The translations under genes were made by a program, and so were the position numbers. A stretch of 64,000 bases of DNA. Source: Opitutaceae bacterium. Lineage in GTDB: Bacteria; Verrucomicrobiota; Verrucomicrobiia; Opitutales; Opitutaceae. The number at the start of each line of letters is the position of its first letter. Position 1 is the stretch's first letter. The notes beneath the pieces are model-generated. The model did no database searches and was not told the DNA's origin. It was given only the letters and a program-made list of their open reading frames with translations. Where the stretch lies: contig PLXR01000015.1 in the NCBI GenBank assembly GCA_003151495.1, forward strand, positions 6,215-70,214, written 5' to 3'. Below are positions 50,340 to 59,559 of the stretch, in pieces.

Positions 50340-51356
50340 ATGGCCGAAATCGACTATACCAAGCTCACCCGCCAGCAGAAGCTCGCGGTCTTCCTGATTT
50401 GCATCGGCTCGGACGCGGCGGCGGAGGTGCTGAAGCATTTTGACGACAACGAAGTGGAAGTGATCTGCAGGGAAATGTCCGGCTTCCCCATGGTCGGCGA
50501 GTCCGTGATGAAGCAGGCCATCGAGGAGTTCTCTGGGGTGGTGGCGACAAGCGCCGGCTCGGTGCTCGGGGGCATGCCCTACGCGCAGCGCGCCCTCGAG
50601 ATCGCAAAGGGCGACTACAAGGCTTCGTCCATCCTCGGGAGGGTGGGGCCCGTCGGGACCTCGGTCGAGGTCATCAAGGAGATCTCCGAGATGGAGGGCC
50701 GCCAGATATTCAACCTGATCAAGCATGAGCAACCGCAGACGATCGCGTTCCTCCTCTCCTACCTGGACCCGGCAAAGTCGGGGGAGGTCTTCGCGCTCCT
50801 GAGCCCCGACCTTCGCGAGGAGGTCATAGAGCGCCTAGGCACGATCGAATCGACCTCGCTGGACCTCGTGAGCAAGATCGTGCGCTCCCTCGGAAAGCAC
50901 TTTGACAGCAAGGTCCGCCCCTCATTCCACCACAGCGGGGGGATAAGGGCCGTCGCGGGGCTGCTCAACACCCTGGAAAAAGATATGTCGAAGGCCCTGC
51001 TGTCGCGCCTCGAGGAACGCAACTCAACCCTCGGCGCCGCGATCAGGAAGAAGCTCTTCAGCTTCGAGGACCTCAACCGCCTCGCGGCGGCCGACCTGCA
51101 GCGCGTGCTGCGCGAGGTCGACACCAGCAACCTTGCGATATCGATGAAATCCGCCAGCGAGGCTCTGCGCGAGAAGATCTACGCGGGCCTCTCCAAGCGG
51201 GCCGCCGAGGGGCTGAAGGAGGAGATCGACCTCCTCGGGCCCGTCCGGCTGAAGGACGTCGAGGCCGCCCAGGACGTGATCATCCAGGCCGTGCGCAAGC
51301 TCGAGGAGGAGGGCCAGATATCCCTCGACTCGGATTCACAGGCTCTTGTCGCCTGA
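50340..51356 (+). CDS. fliG: Flagellar motor switch protein FliG
   Basis: FliG is the rotor protein that engages the stator. The 338-residue protein has all three domains: N-terminal (LTRQQKLAVFLICIGSDAAAEVLKHF), middle with EHPQ-like HEQPQTIAFLLSYLDP (about 130-145), and C-terminal torque helix (AIRKKLFSFEDLNRLAAADLQRVLREVDTSNLAISMKSAS). Confidence 0.96.
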   Translation: MAEIDYTKLTRQQKLAVFLICIGSDAAAEVLKHFDDNEVEVICREMSGFPMVGESVMKQAIEEFSGVVATSAGSVLGGMPYAQRALEIAKGDYKASSILGRVGPVGTSVEVIKEISEMEGRQIFNLIKHEQPQTIAFLLSYLDPAKSGEVFALLSPDLREEVIERLGTIESTSLDLVSKIVRSLGKHFDSKVRPSFHHSGGIRAVAGLLNTLEKDMSKALLSRLEERNSTLGAAIRKKLFSFEDLNRLAAADLQRVLREVDTSNLAISMKSASEALREKIYAGLSKRAAEGLKEEIDLLGPVRLKDVEAAQDVIIQAVRKLEEEGQISLDSDSQALVA

Positions 51357-51432
51357 CCCGAAAACCCCCCGATCCACGTGAAACCCCGCCCGAAAGAAGA
51401 CGCAAGGGGGCTCCCGGACTAGGGCGCCAACC

Positions 51433-52014
51433 ATGGCCAATTCAAAACTCATAGCCTTTGACCGTCCCCTGTCGGGCGCCGCCATTCCCGGCGGCGCAAA
51501 GCGCGTCTACACGGAGGCCGAGATGGCCGAGGGGTCCGAATCCGCCTATCGCCGCGGCGTGGACGCAACCCGTGCTTCCGCCGACCAGCAGATGGTTGAG
51601 TTCCGGCACGACATGGAACAGCTGAGCGACAAGGTGCTCGGGCAGCTGAGCGCACTTGAGACTTCGCTCCTTGCCGAGGTGGGAGAGGCCCTTCCCGTGC
51701 TGGCCGTCGAGATTGCCAGGCGCCTTCTCTCGGGGTACGAGCCTCCCGCTGAACTGGTGGGCAAGCTCTGCCAGGAGGCCCTTGAGCAGCTCTACCCAGA
51801 GCGCGAGGGTCTCGAGCTCTCCCTGTCCGACCGCGACGCGGGGCTGCTCAATTCGCTCAATCCGGACTGGCTGAAGCGCTATCCCAACCTTCGCATTCGC
51901 GGCGACTCGTCGCTGGAGCCCGGCGACTGCCAGATCCGAAGCCGCTTCGGACTGACGGACGCCCGCCAGGAGACCAAGCTCGCAACCCTCAACCACCACC
52001 TGACCGGGGCCTGA
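51433..52014 (+). CDS. fliH: Flagellar export protein FliH-like
   Basis: FliH holds the FliI ATPase at the export gate. The 193-residue protein has a helical N-terminal part (YRRGVDATRASADQQMVEFRHDMEQLSDKVLGQLSALETSLLAEVGEALPVLAVEIARRLL) and the C-terminal FliH/HrpE-like region, ending in the EPGDCQIRSRFGLTDARQETKLATLNHHL segment typical of the family. It lies 3 nt before fliI, which supports the assignment. Confidence 0.87.
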   Translation: MANSKLIAFDRPLSGAAIPGGAKRVYTEAEMAEGSESAYRRGVDATRASADQQMVEFRHDMEQLSDKVLGQLSALETSLLAEVGEALPVLAVEIARRLLSGYEPPAELVGKLCQEALEQLYPEREGLELSLSDRDAGLLNSLNPDWLKRYPNLRIRGDSSLEPGDCQIRSRFGLTDARQETKLATLNHHLTGA

Positions 52015-52017
52015 GCC

Positions 52018-53340
52018 ATGACCTCCTCAATCGCCCCCATCGTTGACGTGCTCCGAACCCGTGTGCGGCACATGCCGCCCGTCCAGAGGGTGGGCGCCGT
52101 GACCGGCGTGGCCGGCCTGATCATCGAGTCCGAGGGGCCAAATGTGGGCCTCGGCGACCTGTGCATCGTTCGCTCGCAACGCACGGAATTCTCGCTCAGG
52201 GCGGAGGTCGTCGGCTTCCGCGAGCACCGCGTCCTCCTGATGCCGCTCGGCGACACCGCGGGGCTCCACGTCGGCTGCGAGGTTGCCGCCGACGACCGGC
52301 CGCCGATTCCCCGCCCGGGCCCGGAGCTGCTCGGTCGCGTGCTGGACGCACTCGGCCGTCCCGTCGACGGGCTTGGCATGATCCCGGTAGACCGGGGCGA
52401 ACACAGCAGCGCCCCGCCGCACCCTCTGCGGCGGCAGAGGATTCTCGAGTCCCTCGCCACGGGAGTGCGCGCCCTCGACACGTTTGCCCCGATGGGGCGC
52501 GGCCAGCGCATGGGCCTCTTCGCCGGTTCGGGTGTCGGCAAGTCCACTCTCCTGGGAATGATCGCTAGGGGCTGCACCGCGGACGTCGTCGTGGTGGGCC
52601 TCGTCGGCGAGCGCGGCCGCGAGGTCCGCGAATTCATAGAGAAGGACCTGGGTCCTGAGGGCATGAAGCGTTCTGTGGTGGTCGTAGCCACATCCGACAC
52701 ATCGGCGCCCTTCCGCCTCCGCGCCGCGTTCACGGCCACCGCGATCGCGGAGTCCTACAGGGACCAGGGCAAGAACGTGATGCTCATGATGGACTCGGTT
52801 ACCCGCTTCGCCATGGCACAGCGTGAGATTGGCCTGGCGATCGGGGAGCCTCCTGCAACCCGCGGCTACACCCCGTCCGTCTTCGCAATGCTTCCGCGCC
52901 TTCTTGAGCGCTCGGGCACGGGTGAGTCCGGCTCCATCACCGCGCTCTACACGGTGCTCGTCGAGGGCGACGACATGAACGAGCCCGTGGCCGACGCGGT
53001 GCGCGGTATCCTGGATGGCCACATCGTGCTCTCGCGCCAGTTGGCGCACTTCAACCACTATCCCGCCATCGATGTTCTGGAGAGCGTGAGCCGCTTGTCG
53101 CGCGACGTCTGCACCGCAGAGGAGCTCGATAGCGCTGCGCGCGCGAGGGAGCACTTAGCCCTGTACCGAAAGAACGAGGACCTCATTTCGATCGGGGCCT
53201 ACCAGAAGGGCGTCAACTCCGAACTCGACCAGGCAATCCGCAAGCACGATCCGCTCCGCAAATTTCTCCGCCAGGGGGTAAATGAGCTGACCCCCCGCGC
53301 GGAGTCCTTCAACCGGCTCAAGATGGTAATCCAGCCATGA
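52018..53340 (+). CDS. fliI: Flagellum-specific ATPase FliI
   Basis: FliI energises unfolding and delivery of export substrates. The 440-residue protein is an F1-beta-like ATPase. Walker A is GSGVGKST (about 170-177), Walker B is NVMLMMDSVTRFA (about 256-268), and the GEPPATRGYTPSVFAMLPRLLERSG segment is characteristic of the FliI/YscN family. Its stop overlaps the fliJ ATG by 4 nt. Confidence 0.96.
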   Translation: MTSSIAPIVDVLRTRVRHMPPVQRVGAVTGVAGLIIESEGPNVGLGDLCIVRSQRTEFSLRAEVVGFREHRVLLMPLGDTAGLHVGCEVAADDRPPIPRPGPELLGRVLDALGRPVDGLGMIPVDRGEHSSAPPHPLRRQRILESLATGVRALDTFAPMGRGQRMGLFAGSGVGKSTLLGMIARGCTADVVVVGLVGERGREVREFIEKDLGPEGMKRSVVVVATSDTSAPFRLRAAFTATAIAESYRDQGKNVMLMMDSVTRFAMAQREIGLAIGEPPATRGYTPSVFAMLPRLLERSGTGESGSITALYTVLVEGDDMNEPVADAVRGILDGHIVLSRQLAHFNHYPAIDVLESVSRLSRDVCTAEELDSAARAREHLALYRKNEDLISIGAYQKGVNSELDQAIRKHDPLRKFLRQGVNELTPRAESFNRLKMVIQP

Positions 53341-53789
53341 AGAAATTCCGATTCCCCCTGCGGCCGGTAGCCGTCGTCCGGGCTCATGTCGAGCTGCGTG
53401 CAAGAGAGATACTGGCGGCCGCCATCCACACCTATGCCGAGGCCGAGGAGAGGCTCGCAAGCACGAGGATGAGGATTGCGCGCCTCGAGGACGGCCTATT
53501 TTCGAACCGGGGACACCTTTTCCGCGCGACTGAGGCGGCGGAGCTCTACCGAATCTACAGGTCCGAACGACAGGCGGAGATAGGTGTCGAGCGGGGTGTC
53601 ATCGAGGCGCGAGACGTGATGGAGAAACGGCGCGGCGAGTACATCGAGGCCCACCGCCAGCTTGACGTAATCAACCGCCTCGAGGAAGGGGCCCGCGGTC
53701 GCCACCGGGCCGAGGCGCTCCGGATGGAGCAGGCCCAGATCGATGAGACGGCGGGCTATGCCATGTCCAGGCGATCAGCACTATCATGA
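53337..53789 (+). CDS. fliJ: FliJ-like flagellar export protein
   Basis: FliJ is the coiled-coil central stalk of the export ATPase. The 150-residue protein is almost entirely charged coiled coil (ARLEDGLFSNRGHLFRATEAAELYRIYRSERQAEIGVERGVIEARDVMEKRRGEYIEAHRQLDVINRLEEGARGRHRAEALRMEQAQIDETAG). It overlaps fliI and the next gene by ATGA each, so it is tightly coupled to both. The family has weak sequence conservation, so position is the stronger evidence. Confidence 0.82.
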   Translation: MKKFRFPLRPVAVVRAHVELRAREILAAAIHTYAEAEERLASTRMRIARLEDGLFSNRGHLFRATEAAELYRIYRSERQAEIGVERGVIEARDVMEKRRGEYIEAHRQLDVINRLEEGARGRHRAEALRMEQAQIDETAGYAMSRRSALS

Positions 53790-54391
53790 CAAAACTACTG
53801 CAGAATCCTGCCATCGTATCGGTGATCGCGCTGGCGATGGGCCTCATAGCCGGCGTCGTGCCCCTGTGGCGCGCGGGCGACAGGCTCGTCGAGCAGGCGA
53901 TCTCGAGCCGCATCCTGAAGGCCAAGGCGAACAAGGTCCAGGGATGGGACTTCTGGACCATCGAGGTCGATAACCTGGCCTCGGAGCTCAAAGACGAGAA
54001 GGCGCGCCTGGCCAAGCAGTCGGAACTTCTTGACCAGCGTGCCGCCCGGCTCTCCGGAGAGCAGCAGGAGCTCGAGAAGGTCCGCACCAGCATCGAGGCG
54101 ATGCGCAAGGAGATCGCCGACAAGGTGGTCGAGATACAGGCGGACGAGGGCAAGAACCTGCGCGTGCTCTCACAGACCTATGCGAACCTCTCCCCCAAGG
54201 CGGCGGTGGCGATCATCCGCGAGATGGATGATGTGACTGTGGTAAAGATCCTGTCGCTCATGAAGCCGGACGTGGTCGCCCCGATATTCGAGGAGATGAG
54301 CAAGACAAGCGACAAGGAGGGCCCGCTCGCCCGGCGAGCGGCGGTCATTTCCGAAAAGCTCCGCCTGATGAAGTCTAGCAAGGCGCCCTAG
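53786..54391 (+). CDS. MotE-like protein (MgtE-N type)
   Basis: This 201-residue membrane-anchored protein has one N-terminal membrane segment (VSVIALAMGLIAGVVPLW), a coiled-coil stretch (about 60-120) and a C-terminal region (YANLSPKAAVAIIREMDDVTVVKILSLMKPDVVAPIFEEMSK) like the MgtE N-domain. This layout matches MotE, the periplasmic chaperone of stator protein MotC in alpha-proteobacteria, and similar flagellar proteins in other phyla. The stator link is inference. Confidence 0.75.
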   Translation: MTKLLQNPAIVSVIALAMGLIAGVVPLWRAGDRLVEQAISSRILKAKANKVQGWDFWTIEVDNLASELKDEKARLAKQSELLDQRAARLSGEQQELEKVRTSIEAMRKEIADKVVEIQADEGKNLRVLSQTYANLSPKAAVAIIREMDDVTVVKILSLMKPDVVAPIFEEMSKTSDKEGPLARRAAVISEKLRLMKSSKAP

Positions 54392-54461
54392 CCTAGCCGA
54401 ATAGTCAACGACACGCGCCAGGGATGGCGCGCCGTGAATTCCAAGGATGGAAGCCCCGAGC

Positions 54462-56114
54462 ATGACCACCTCCATCCCAACACCTTTTCCGAACGCGTCG
54501 CTCGATCCGAAGCGCGGCCCCGGCAACCCTTCGATGGACGCCTTTTCGTCCATATTCAGCGGCGCAGCGCCAGCGGGCCCGACAGTGCCGGGATTCCCCG
54601 CAGATTTTGAAAGCCTGCTGGGGACGCCCGGCGCGGGGGGGGCAAGCCCTTCCCCGAGGCCGACCGCCTCCGCACCGGCGCAGAGCCCAGCGGCAGGCGC
54701 GCCCGCGGTGCAACCGGGGATCCGGATCGGCGACCTGCCCAGGACCCGGCCTCCCGGGAGTGGGTACCCGGCGCAGCCGGGGAAGGTTGGCCCCGGCGTT
54801 ATGCGCGACCTTGCCGAATCCATCGCGTCGCTCCTCTCGCCGCTTTGGACGGCAGTGCCCCAATCCATGGCGCCATCTGGGGGTGTTGCGGAGGTCGTGG
54901 CCCTGTCTGGGGATGCGCCGAACTCGGGTCCCGCCGGCAAGGCGGGGGTGGCCCCCGATAGGGAGGGCTCGGCCATTGTGATCCCACGGGAGACCCTCCC
55001 GCCTGCCGGGGGATCCGAGGCGGAGGCCGGAACTTCCCTTGGCACCCCGGGGACGGGAATGCCCGTTGGAAGCCCGGATAAGGGGACGGTCGCCTCCACG
55101 AGCACGGTCTCCATGGTCCCAGACTCGACCGTTGCGCGGACTCTATTCCCGTCAGAACGGGCTGCTTCTGGCGCTACTCAGGGCGTACCGGCCGCGGCGA
55201 CAGAAGGCGTTGCGCCGGCCCGGCCCGAAATCCAAGGGCGGATCCCTTCGGCGCAGCCAGCGATGGCCCTCGCCGGAGGCCTTCCGATGGTGGCGGCAGC
55301 TGCGGGCGCCCCTGCCCGGGCCCGGGACCCCGGCTCCGATGCGGAAAAATTTGCCGCGACGTCCCAAGCGGGGCGCGTCGTCGCCGGTTGGGCGAAGTCG
55401 CCGCCAGAAAAAAACTTTCTAATGCATGGGGATCAAAGTGTTAAGAGCGAGGTAGAAAGCGATGGCATCGGCGGTGCTAAATCGGGCCCGAACATGCCCT
55501 CAGCCTACACAATCAGCCGCGCCGCGGCCGGAACCCAAGCGGTGGTGGAGCCCGTCGTGCCGATGGGCGAGCCGCAGGCAAGCCCCGCTGTCGGGCAGGC
55601 GCCCGCCTTGCCGGTCACCCCCACGCTGGCCCCAGTGCTTGCCCAGCGCGCGGTGGAGACGGTGCTGAACGTGGTCGATGCCCAGGAGGCCAAGGCCGGC
55701 CAGGGCGGAATAGTGAAACTGGACTTCAACTTCGGCGGCGAGGCTCTCGCCGTGCACGTGCAGATGCGCGGCGGCGAGGTGCACACCGAGTTCCGCACGA
55801 ACTCGGCCGAGCTCCGCACCGCGCTCTCAGCCGAGTGGCGTGCCGCCGCCACCCAGCGCGACCCCGAGGGTGTCCGTCTCGTCGAGCCCGTTTTCGCCTC
55901 CGGCGAGAGCGGCTCGAGCACGTCAAACGCGAGCGACGGATTCTCCCCGCAGAACCATAGTTCCCAGCATCAGCAGCCCCAGGGAGCGGGCGTGCCCGCG
56001 TCCCTTCGCCCCTTCCGGAGCGCAGGGCCGAGCCTGTTGGGCGATCCGGCCGACCTCCCGTCGCAGTCCCCTGTCATGCTCCCCACATCCCTTCACCTAG
56101 CAGCAGTCGCATAA
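54462..56114 (+). CDS. fliK: Flagellar hook-length control protein FliK
   Basis: FliK measures hook length and switches export specificity. The protein of about 550 residues has a long, disordered Pro/Ala/Gly-rich N-terminal and central part, followed by the Flg_hook-type C-terminal domain (about 395-470; VKLDFNFGGEALAVHVQMRGGEVHTEFRTNSAELRTALSAEW). A Ser/Gln-rich tail ends it. Start 54462 (MTTSIP) has GGAAG about 8 nt upstream; ATG 54447 is an alternative that adds five residues. The order fliK-flgD-flgE downstream supports the call. Confidence 0.9.
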   Translation: MTTSIPTPFPNASLDPKRGPGNPSMDAFSSIFSGAAPAGPTVPGFPADFESLLGTPGAGGASPSPRPTASAPAQSPAAGAPAVQPGIRIGDLPRTRPPGSGYPAQPGKVGPGVMRDLAESIASLLSPLWTAVPQSMAPSGGVAEVVALSGDAPNSGPAGKAGVAPDREGSAIVIPRETLPPAGGSEAEAGTSLGTPGTGMPVGSPDKGTVASTSTVSMVPDSTVARTLFPSERAASGATQGVPAAATEGVAPARPEIQGRIPSAQPAMALAGGLPMVAAAAGAPARARDPGSDAEKFAATSQAGRVVAGWAKSPPEKNFLMHGDQSVKSEVESDGIGGAKSGPNMPSAYTISRAAAGTQAVVEPVVPMGEPQASPAVGQAPALPVTPTLAPVLAQRAVETVLNVVDAQEAKAGQGGIVKLDFNFGGEALAVHVQMRGGEVHTEFRTNSAELRTALSAEWRAAATQRDPEGVRLVEPVFASGESGSSTSNASDGFSPQNHSSQHQQPQGAGVPASLRPFRSAGPSLLGDPADLPSQSPVMLPTSLHLAAVA

Positions 56115-56120
56115 CCTACC

Positions 56121-56603
56121 ATGTCCGTAACATCCGCCACAAACAGTCCCTCCGCTGCGGCGTCACTTGCCAACATCAGCAACTCCACCGTCACAGGCGC
56201 CCCCATGCCCCAGAAGACGCTCACCGCGCAGGACTTCATGAAGCTGCTCACGGTGCAGATGCAGAACCAGGACCCGTCCACGCCGATGGACAGCAACCAG
56301 GAGATGCAGCAGATCGTCCAGATCAGCTCGATGCAGAACATGTCGACGATGACGAACGACCTAACGCAGATGACCGCGAGCCAGACCTGGACGCTCGCAA
56401 ACTCCTACCTCGGCCGGCAGGTGACCATAAGCAACTCCTCGGGTACCCAGGTGCAGGGCGCCGTCACCGCGGTGGACACCAGCGGCACCTCGCCCCTCGT
56501 CCAGGTCAACGGGACCTACTACCCGCTGGCGAACGTCACCAATATCCAACTCCCAACATCAACACCCGCCTCAACCACCACTCCCAGCCCCACGTCGGGC
56601 TGA
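56121..56603 (+). CDS. flgD: Hook assembly scaffold FlgD
   Basis: FlgD caps the hook during assembly. The 160-residue protein has the conserved N-terminal motif (TLTAQDFMKLLTVQMQNQDPSTPMDSNQEMQQIVQISSMQNM, about 32-73) and a short C-terminal part (VTISNSSGTQVQGAVTAVDTSGTSPLVQVNGTYYPLANVTNIQ). It is shorter than enterobacterial FlgD (about 230 residues), because the C-terminal Ig-like half is reduced. Confidence 0.92.
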   Translation: MSVTSATNSPSAAASLANISNSTVTGAPMPQKTLTAQDFMKLLTVQMQNQDPSTPMDSNQEMQQIVQISSMQNMSTMTNDLTQMTASQTWTLANSYLGRQVTISNSSGTQVQGAVTAVDTSGTSPLVQVNGTYYPLANVTNIQLPTSTPASTTTPSPTSG

Positions 56604-56635
56604 TTGCGTCAGTAAACTCAACACACCCATAAACC

Positions 56636-57511
56636 ATGTCCCTATTCGGAACACTCAACACGGCGGTCAGCGCGCTGTCGTCATTTAGCACGGGCCTCGA
56701 CGTCGTCGGCAACAACATCGCCAACGTCAACACCGTCGGCTTCAAGGGCTCCTCGGCAAGCTTCGAGGACAGCTTCAGCAACACCCTCCAGGCCTCGGCC
56801 CCCGCGAACGGCACAACGTCGACCGAGCCGTCGATCCAGGTCGGCACCGGTGTGGCGGTTGCCGGCATCACCAAGGACTTCTCGCAGGGCACTCTCGACA
56901 GCACGGGAAACACGACCGACCTCGCGATTTCCGGCAATGGATTCTTCATCGTGAAGGACGCCACGAGCCTCACGCAATATGCGACCCGCGACGGGCAGTT
57001 CAGCGTGGATGGCAACGGCTACCTGGTGAACCAGGGGGGCCAGCGCGTCCAGGGCTACGTCGGCGGCTCGAGCTCGACGCCACTGGGGACCACGGTCGGC
57101 GACATCCAGATCGGGCTGAGCCTGCCCGCGGGCGCCAGCCTCCAATCCGTCGCCATCGACACGGCCGGCCACATTGTGGAGTCCTACTCAAACGGGACCA
57201 GCGCCACGACCAACCAGGTGCTCCTTCAGAACTTCAGCGACACCGCGGCACTCATGAGCACCGGAAACAACCTTTTCACGGGCCTTGCGGCGGCCGGTCC
57301 GGTGGGCGGGGGAATCCTCGCCGGCGGGAATTCGCCGACCTCAAGCGGCCTCGGCGCCATTCAGTCGGGCTCTCTCGAGGCCTCGAACGTCGACCTCACC
57401 CAGCAGTTCTCAAATCTGATCACGATGCAGAGAAGCTTCCAGGCCAGCGCCCGCCTTATCACGGTGTCCGACACCGTGCTCGACGACGTCGTCAACCTGA
57501 AGAGGAGCTGA
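56636..57511 (+). CDS. flgE: Flagellar hook protein FlgE (short form)
   Basis: The hook transmits torque between rod and filament. The 291-residue protein has the FlgE/FlgF/FlgG N-terminal motif (NTAVSALSSFSTGLDVVGNNIANVNTVGFKGSSASFEDSF) and the C-terminal motif (GSLEASNVDLTQQFSNLITMQRSFQASARLITVSDTVLDDVVNLKR). It lies directly after flgD, the usual place of flgE. At 291 residues it is much shorter than most hook proteins (about 400), nearer to FlgF/FlgG in size. Confidence 0.82.
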   Translation: MSLFGTLNTAVSALSSFSTGLDVVGNNIANVNTVGFKGSSASFEDSFSNTLQASAPANGTTSTEPSIQVGTGVAVAGITKDFSQGTLDSTGNTTDLAISGNGFFIVKDATSLTQYATRDGQFSVDGNGYLVNQGGQRVQGYVGGSSSTPLGTTVGDIQIGLSLPAGASLQSVAIDTAGHIVESYSNGTSATTNQVLLQNFSDTAALMSTGNNLFTGLAAAGPVGGGILAGGNSPTSSGLGAIQSGSLEASNVDLTQQFSNLITMQRSFQASARLITVSDTVLDDVVNLKRS

Positions 57512-57621
57512 ACTCCGCCTAAGCAACGCTTTTCCGGCAGGGGTGGGGGACGGCACGCACGGGCGGCCCCCGCCGCCCCCCTGGAGAGCAGAGCGGAAAA
57601 TCCGAAACCCTCCCTATCACC

Positions 57622-58242
57622 ATGGCAGCGAAACCAGACGCAAAGGATCACAAGGAGCCACCCGGCGCCCCGGAAAAGACGGTGGCGCCGGCGGATGCCC
57701 CCTCGGGAGGGCCCCAGACGGCGGGGTCGCCCTTGAAGGCCTGGCTGCCGGCTATTGCGGCCATCGTCCTCGCTCCCGCAGCCACCTTCGCGGTCGCCCA
57801 GTTCGTGCTCCTGCCGAGGATGCAGCAGAAGATTGCGACCCCGACAGCGGACCGCGCCGCCCCGGAGGGCACGACCTCGGCCGCCTCCGACGAGGGCTCG
57901 AAAAAGGGAGGGAAGGACGACAATGCCGTTCCTGGGTCGGGCAACTACGAATTCAACAACGTCGTCGTCAACCTGGCGGGAACGATGGGCACGCGCTACC
58001 TCAAGACCAGCTTCGTGGTAACCGCAGCGGACAAGGCGGCGAACCTGAAGGGTATCTTCGACGGCCAGAAGGCGAAGCTCACGGACATCACGCTCAACGT
58101 TCTATCGTCGCTAACCCTCGCGGACCTTGAGGAGCCTGGGGCGAAGAACGTCCTTCGCGAGAAGCTTGTCGCCGCCTACAACCAGGCCCTGGACAAGAGG
58201 ATGGTGGACCAGGTCTATTTCTCAGACTTTGTCATTCAGTAG
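57622..58242 (+). CDS. fliL: Flagellar basal body-associated protein FliL
   Basis: FliL associates with the stator and supports torque. The 206-residue protein has a disordered N-terminus, one membrane segment (LPAIAAIVLAPAATFAVAQFVL, about 39-60) and a periplasmic domain (NYEFNNVVVNLAGTMGTRYLKTSFVVTAA...KNVLREKLVAAYNQAL...VDQVYFSDFVIQ) with the classic VYFSDFVIQ-like end. It precedes fliM by 19 nt. Confidence 0.93.
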   Translation: MAAKPDAKDHKEPPGAPEKTVAPADAPSGGPQTAGSPLKAWLPAIAAIVLAPAATFAVAQFVLLPRMQQKIATPTADRAAPEGTTSAASDEGSKKGGKDDNAVPGSGNYEFNNVVVNLAGTMGTRYLKTSFVVTAADKAANLKGIFDGQKAKLTDITLNVLSSLTLADLEEPGAKNVLREKLVAAYNQALDKRMVDQVYFSDFVIQ

Positions 58243-58261
58243 GCCCCTTACGCGCAGTCCC

Positions 58262-59308
58262 ATGGCCGACGAGTCAAATACCCCCCCCTCCGACTATCTC
58301 GACCAGTCCGAGATCGACAAACTGCTTGCCCGGAGCACGGAGCAGGCATCTTCGAAGACGATGCTCATCCATGCCAATGGCAGGCGTGGCGATGCGGGGG
58401 CGGCGGCCAAGGTCGAGGCATATGACTTCCGGAACCCCGTCTTCCTCTCAGAGGTGGAGCTTAGGCGGCTGCGCGTCATGCACGAGGATTACATCCGCTA
58501 CCTGAGCGCGCGCCTGTCGCTCTTCCTGCGCATGGAGTTCAGCCTCAAGATGGCCAAGCTGACCACGGTCACATACTCGAAATTCGTGGAGTCGCTGCCG
58601 AGCCCCACGCACATCTGCCTTTTCAAGGCCGAGCCGCTCGTCGGCGTTGGTGTCCTCGACATAAATCCACGGCTGGCCCTCACCATTGCCGACCGGCTTC
58701 TTGGGGGCCACGGGCATTCCGTCAAGGCCGAGCGCTACCTAACCGAGATCGAGATGGCGCTGCTTGAGGACGTGATCATGATCGTACTGGAGGAATGGTG
58801 CGGGCAGTGGAAGCTCGAGGAAGACCTCCACTCTCAGATCATTGGTCACGAGAACAACGGCCGCTTCCTGCAGACTTCCCCCAAGGATGCCATAGTGCTC
58901 GCCCTCGCCCTGGAGGTGAATTTTTGCGACTGCTCGGAGCAGATTCAGATCGGGGTTCCCTATTACACGATCGAGCCGCTGATAAAGAAGATGCAGGCGC
59001 GCTGGCACAAGGACACCTCGGTTTCCACTGTGGAGAAGCGGGCCAACTGGCAAAAGACATACGACCACATCAAGATGCCGGTGCGCGCCGAATGGGATGC
59101 CCTCGACCTGTCCCTGCGCGAGGTGAACAGCCTGCGCGTCGGCGATGTGGTCGAGCTCCCCGCATCCCTGATGCAGGACACCCGGCTTCTCCTGAATGGC
59201 ACCCACAAGTTCTCCGGCACTGTCGGTTTGGACACCGACCGCGTAGCCGTCCAGATAACAAAGAAAGTCTCCCCTCAAAACGAGGAATCAACCCACCGTC
59301 CAACATGA
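58262..59308 (+). CDS. fliM: Flagellar motor switch protein FliM
   Basis: FliM forms the C ring and binds CheY-P. The 348-residue protein starts MADESNTPPSDYLDQSEIDKLL, where DQSEIDKLL is the conserved N-terminal CheY-binding motif. The central CheC-like domain and the SpoA-like C-terminal domain (WDALDLSLREVNSLRVGDVVELPASL) follow. I chose the ATG at 58262. It overlaps fliN by ATGA. Confidence 0.95.
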   Translation: MADESNTPPSDYLDQSEIDKLLARSTEQASSKTMLIHANGRRGDAGAAAKVEAYDFRNPVFLSEVELRRLRVMHEDYIRYLSARLSLFLRMEFSLKMAKLTTVTYSKFVESLPSPTHICLFKAEPLVGVGVLDINPRLALTIADRLLGGHGHSVKAERYLTEIEMALLEDVIMIVLEEWCGQWKLEEDLHSQIIGHENNGRFLQTSPKDAIVLALALEVNFCDCSEQIQIGVPYYTIEPLIKKMQARWHKDTSVSTVEKRANWQKTYDHIKMPVRAEWDALDLSLREVNSLRVGDVVELPASLMQDTRLLLNGTHKFSGTVGLDTDRVAVQITKKVSPQNEESTHRPT

Positions 59309-59559
59309 TTGAAGAAAAAACACTTGATATAGTCCTCGACGTTAAGGTGAAGGTAACCGTCCAGCTTGGGTCCTGCCTGCTGCCCATGCGCGACGTCCTT
59401 GAGCTGGCCCCAGGTTCGATTGTGCAGCTCAACCAGCACGCCAGCGACCCGGTCGGACTCTATGTGAACGACAAGCTGGTCGCATACGGCGAGGTGGTCG
59501 TGGTGGAGGACAACTTCGGCATCAAGATCACCGAGCTCGTGGGCGGCACAAAGTCATGA
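59305..59559 (+). CDS. fliN: Flagellar motor switch protein FliN
   Basis: FliN is the lower part of the C ring. The 84-residue protein is the single SpoA-like domain (LDVKVKVTVQLGSCLLPMRDVLELAPGSIVQLNQHASDPVGLYVNDKLVAYGEVVVVEDNFGIKITEL). It lacks the N-terminal extension of enterobacterial FliN (137 residues). It overlaps fliM and fliO by 4 nt each. Confidence 0.95.
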   Translation: MIEEKTLDIVLDVKVKVTVQLGSCLLPMRDVLELAPGSIVQLNQHASDPVGLYVNDKLVAYGEVVVVEDNFGIKITELVGGTKS

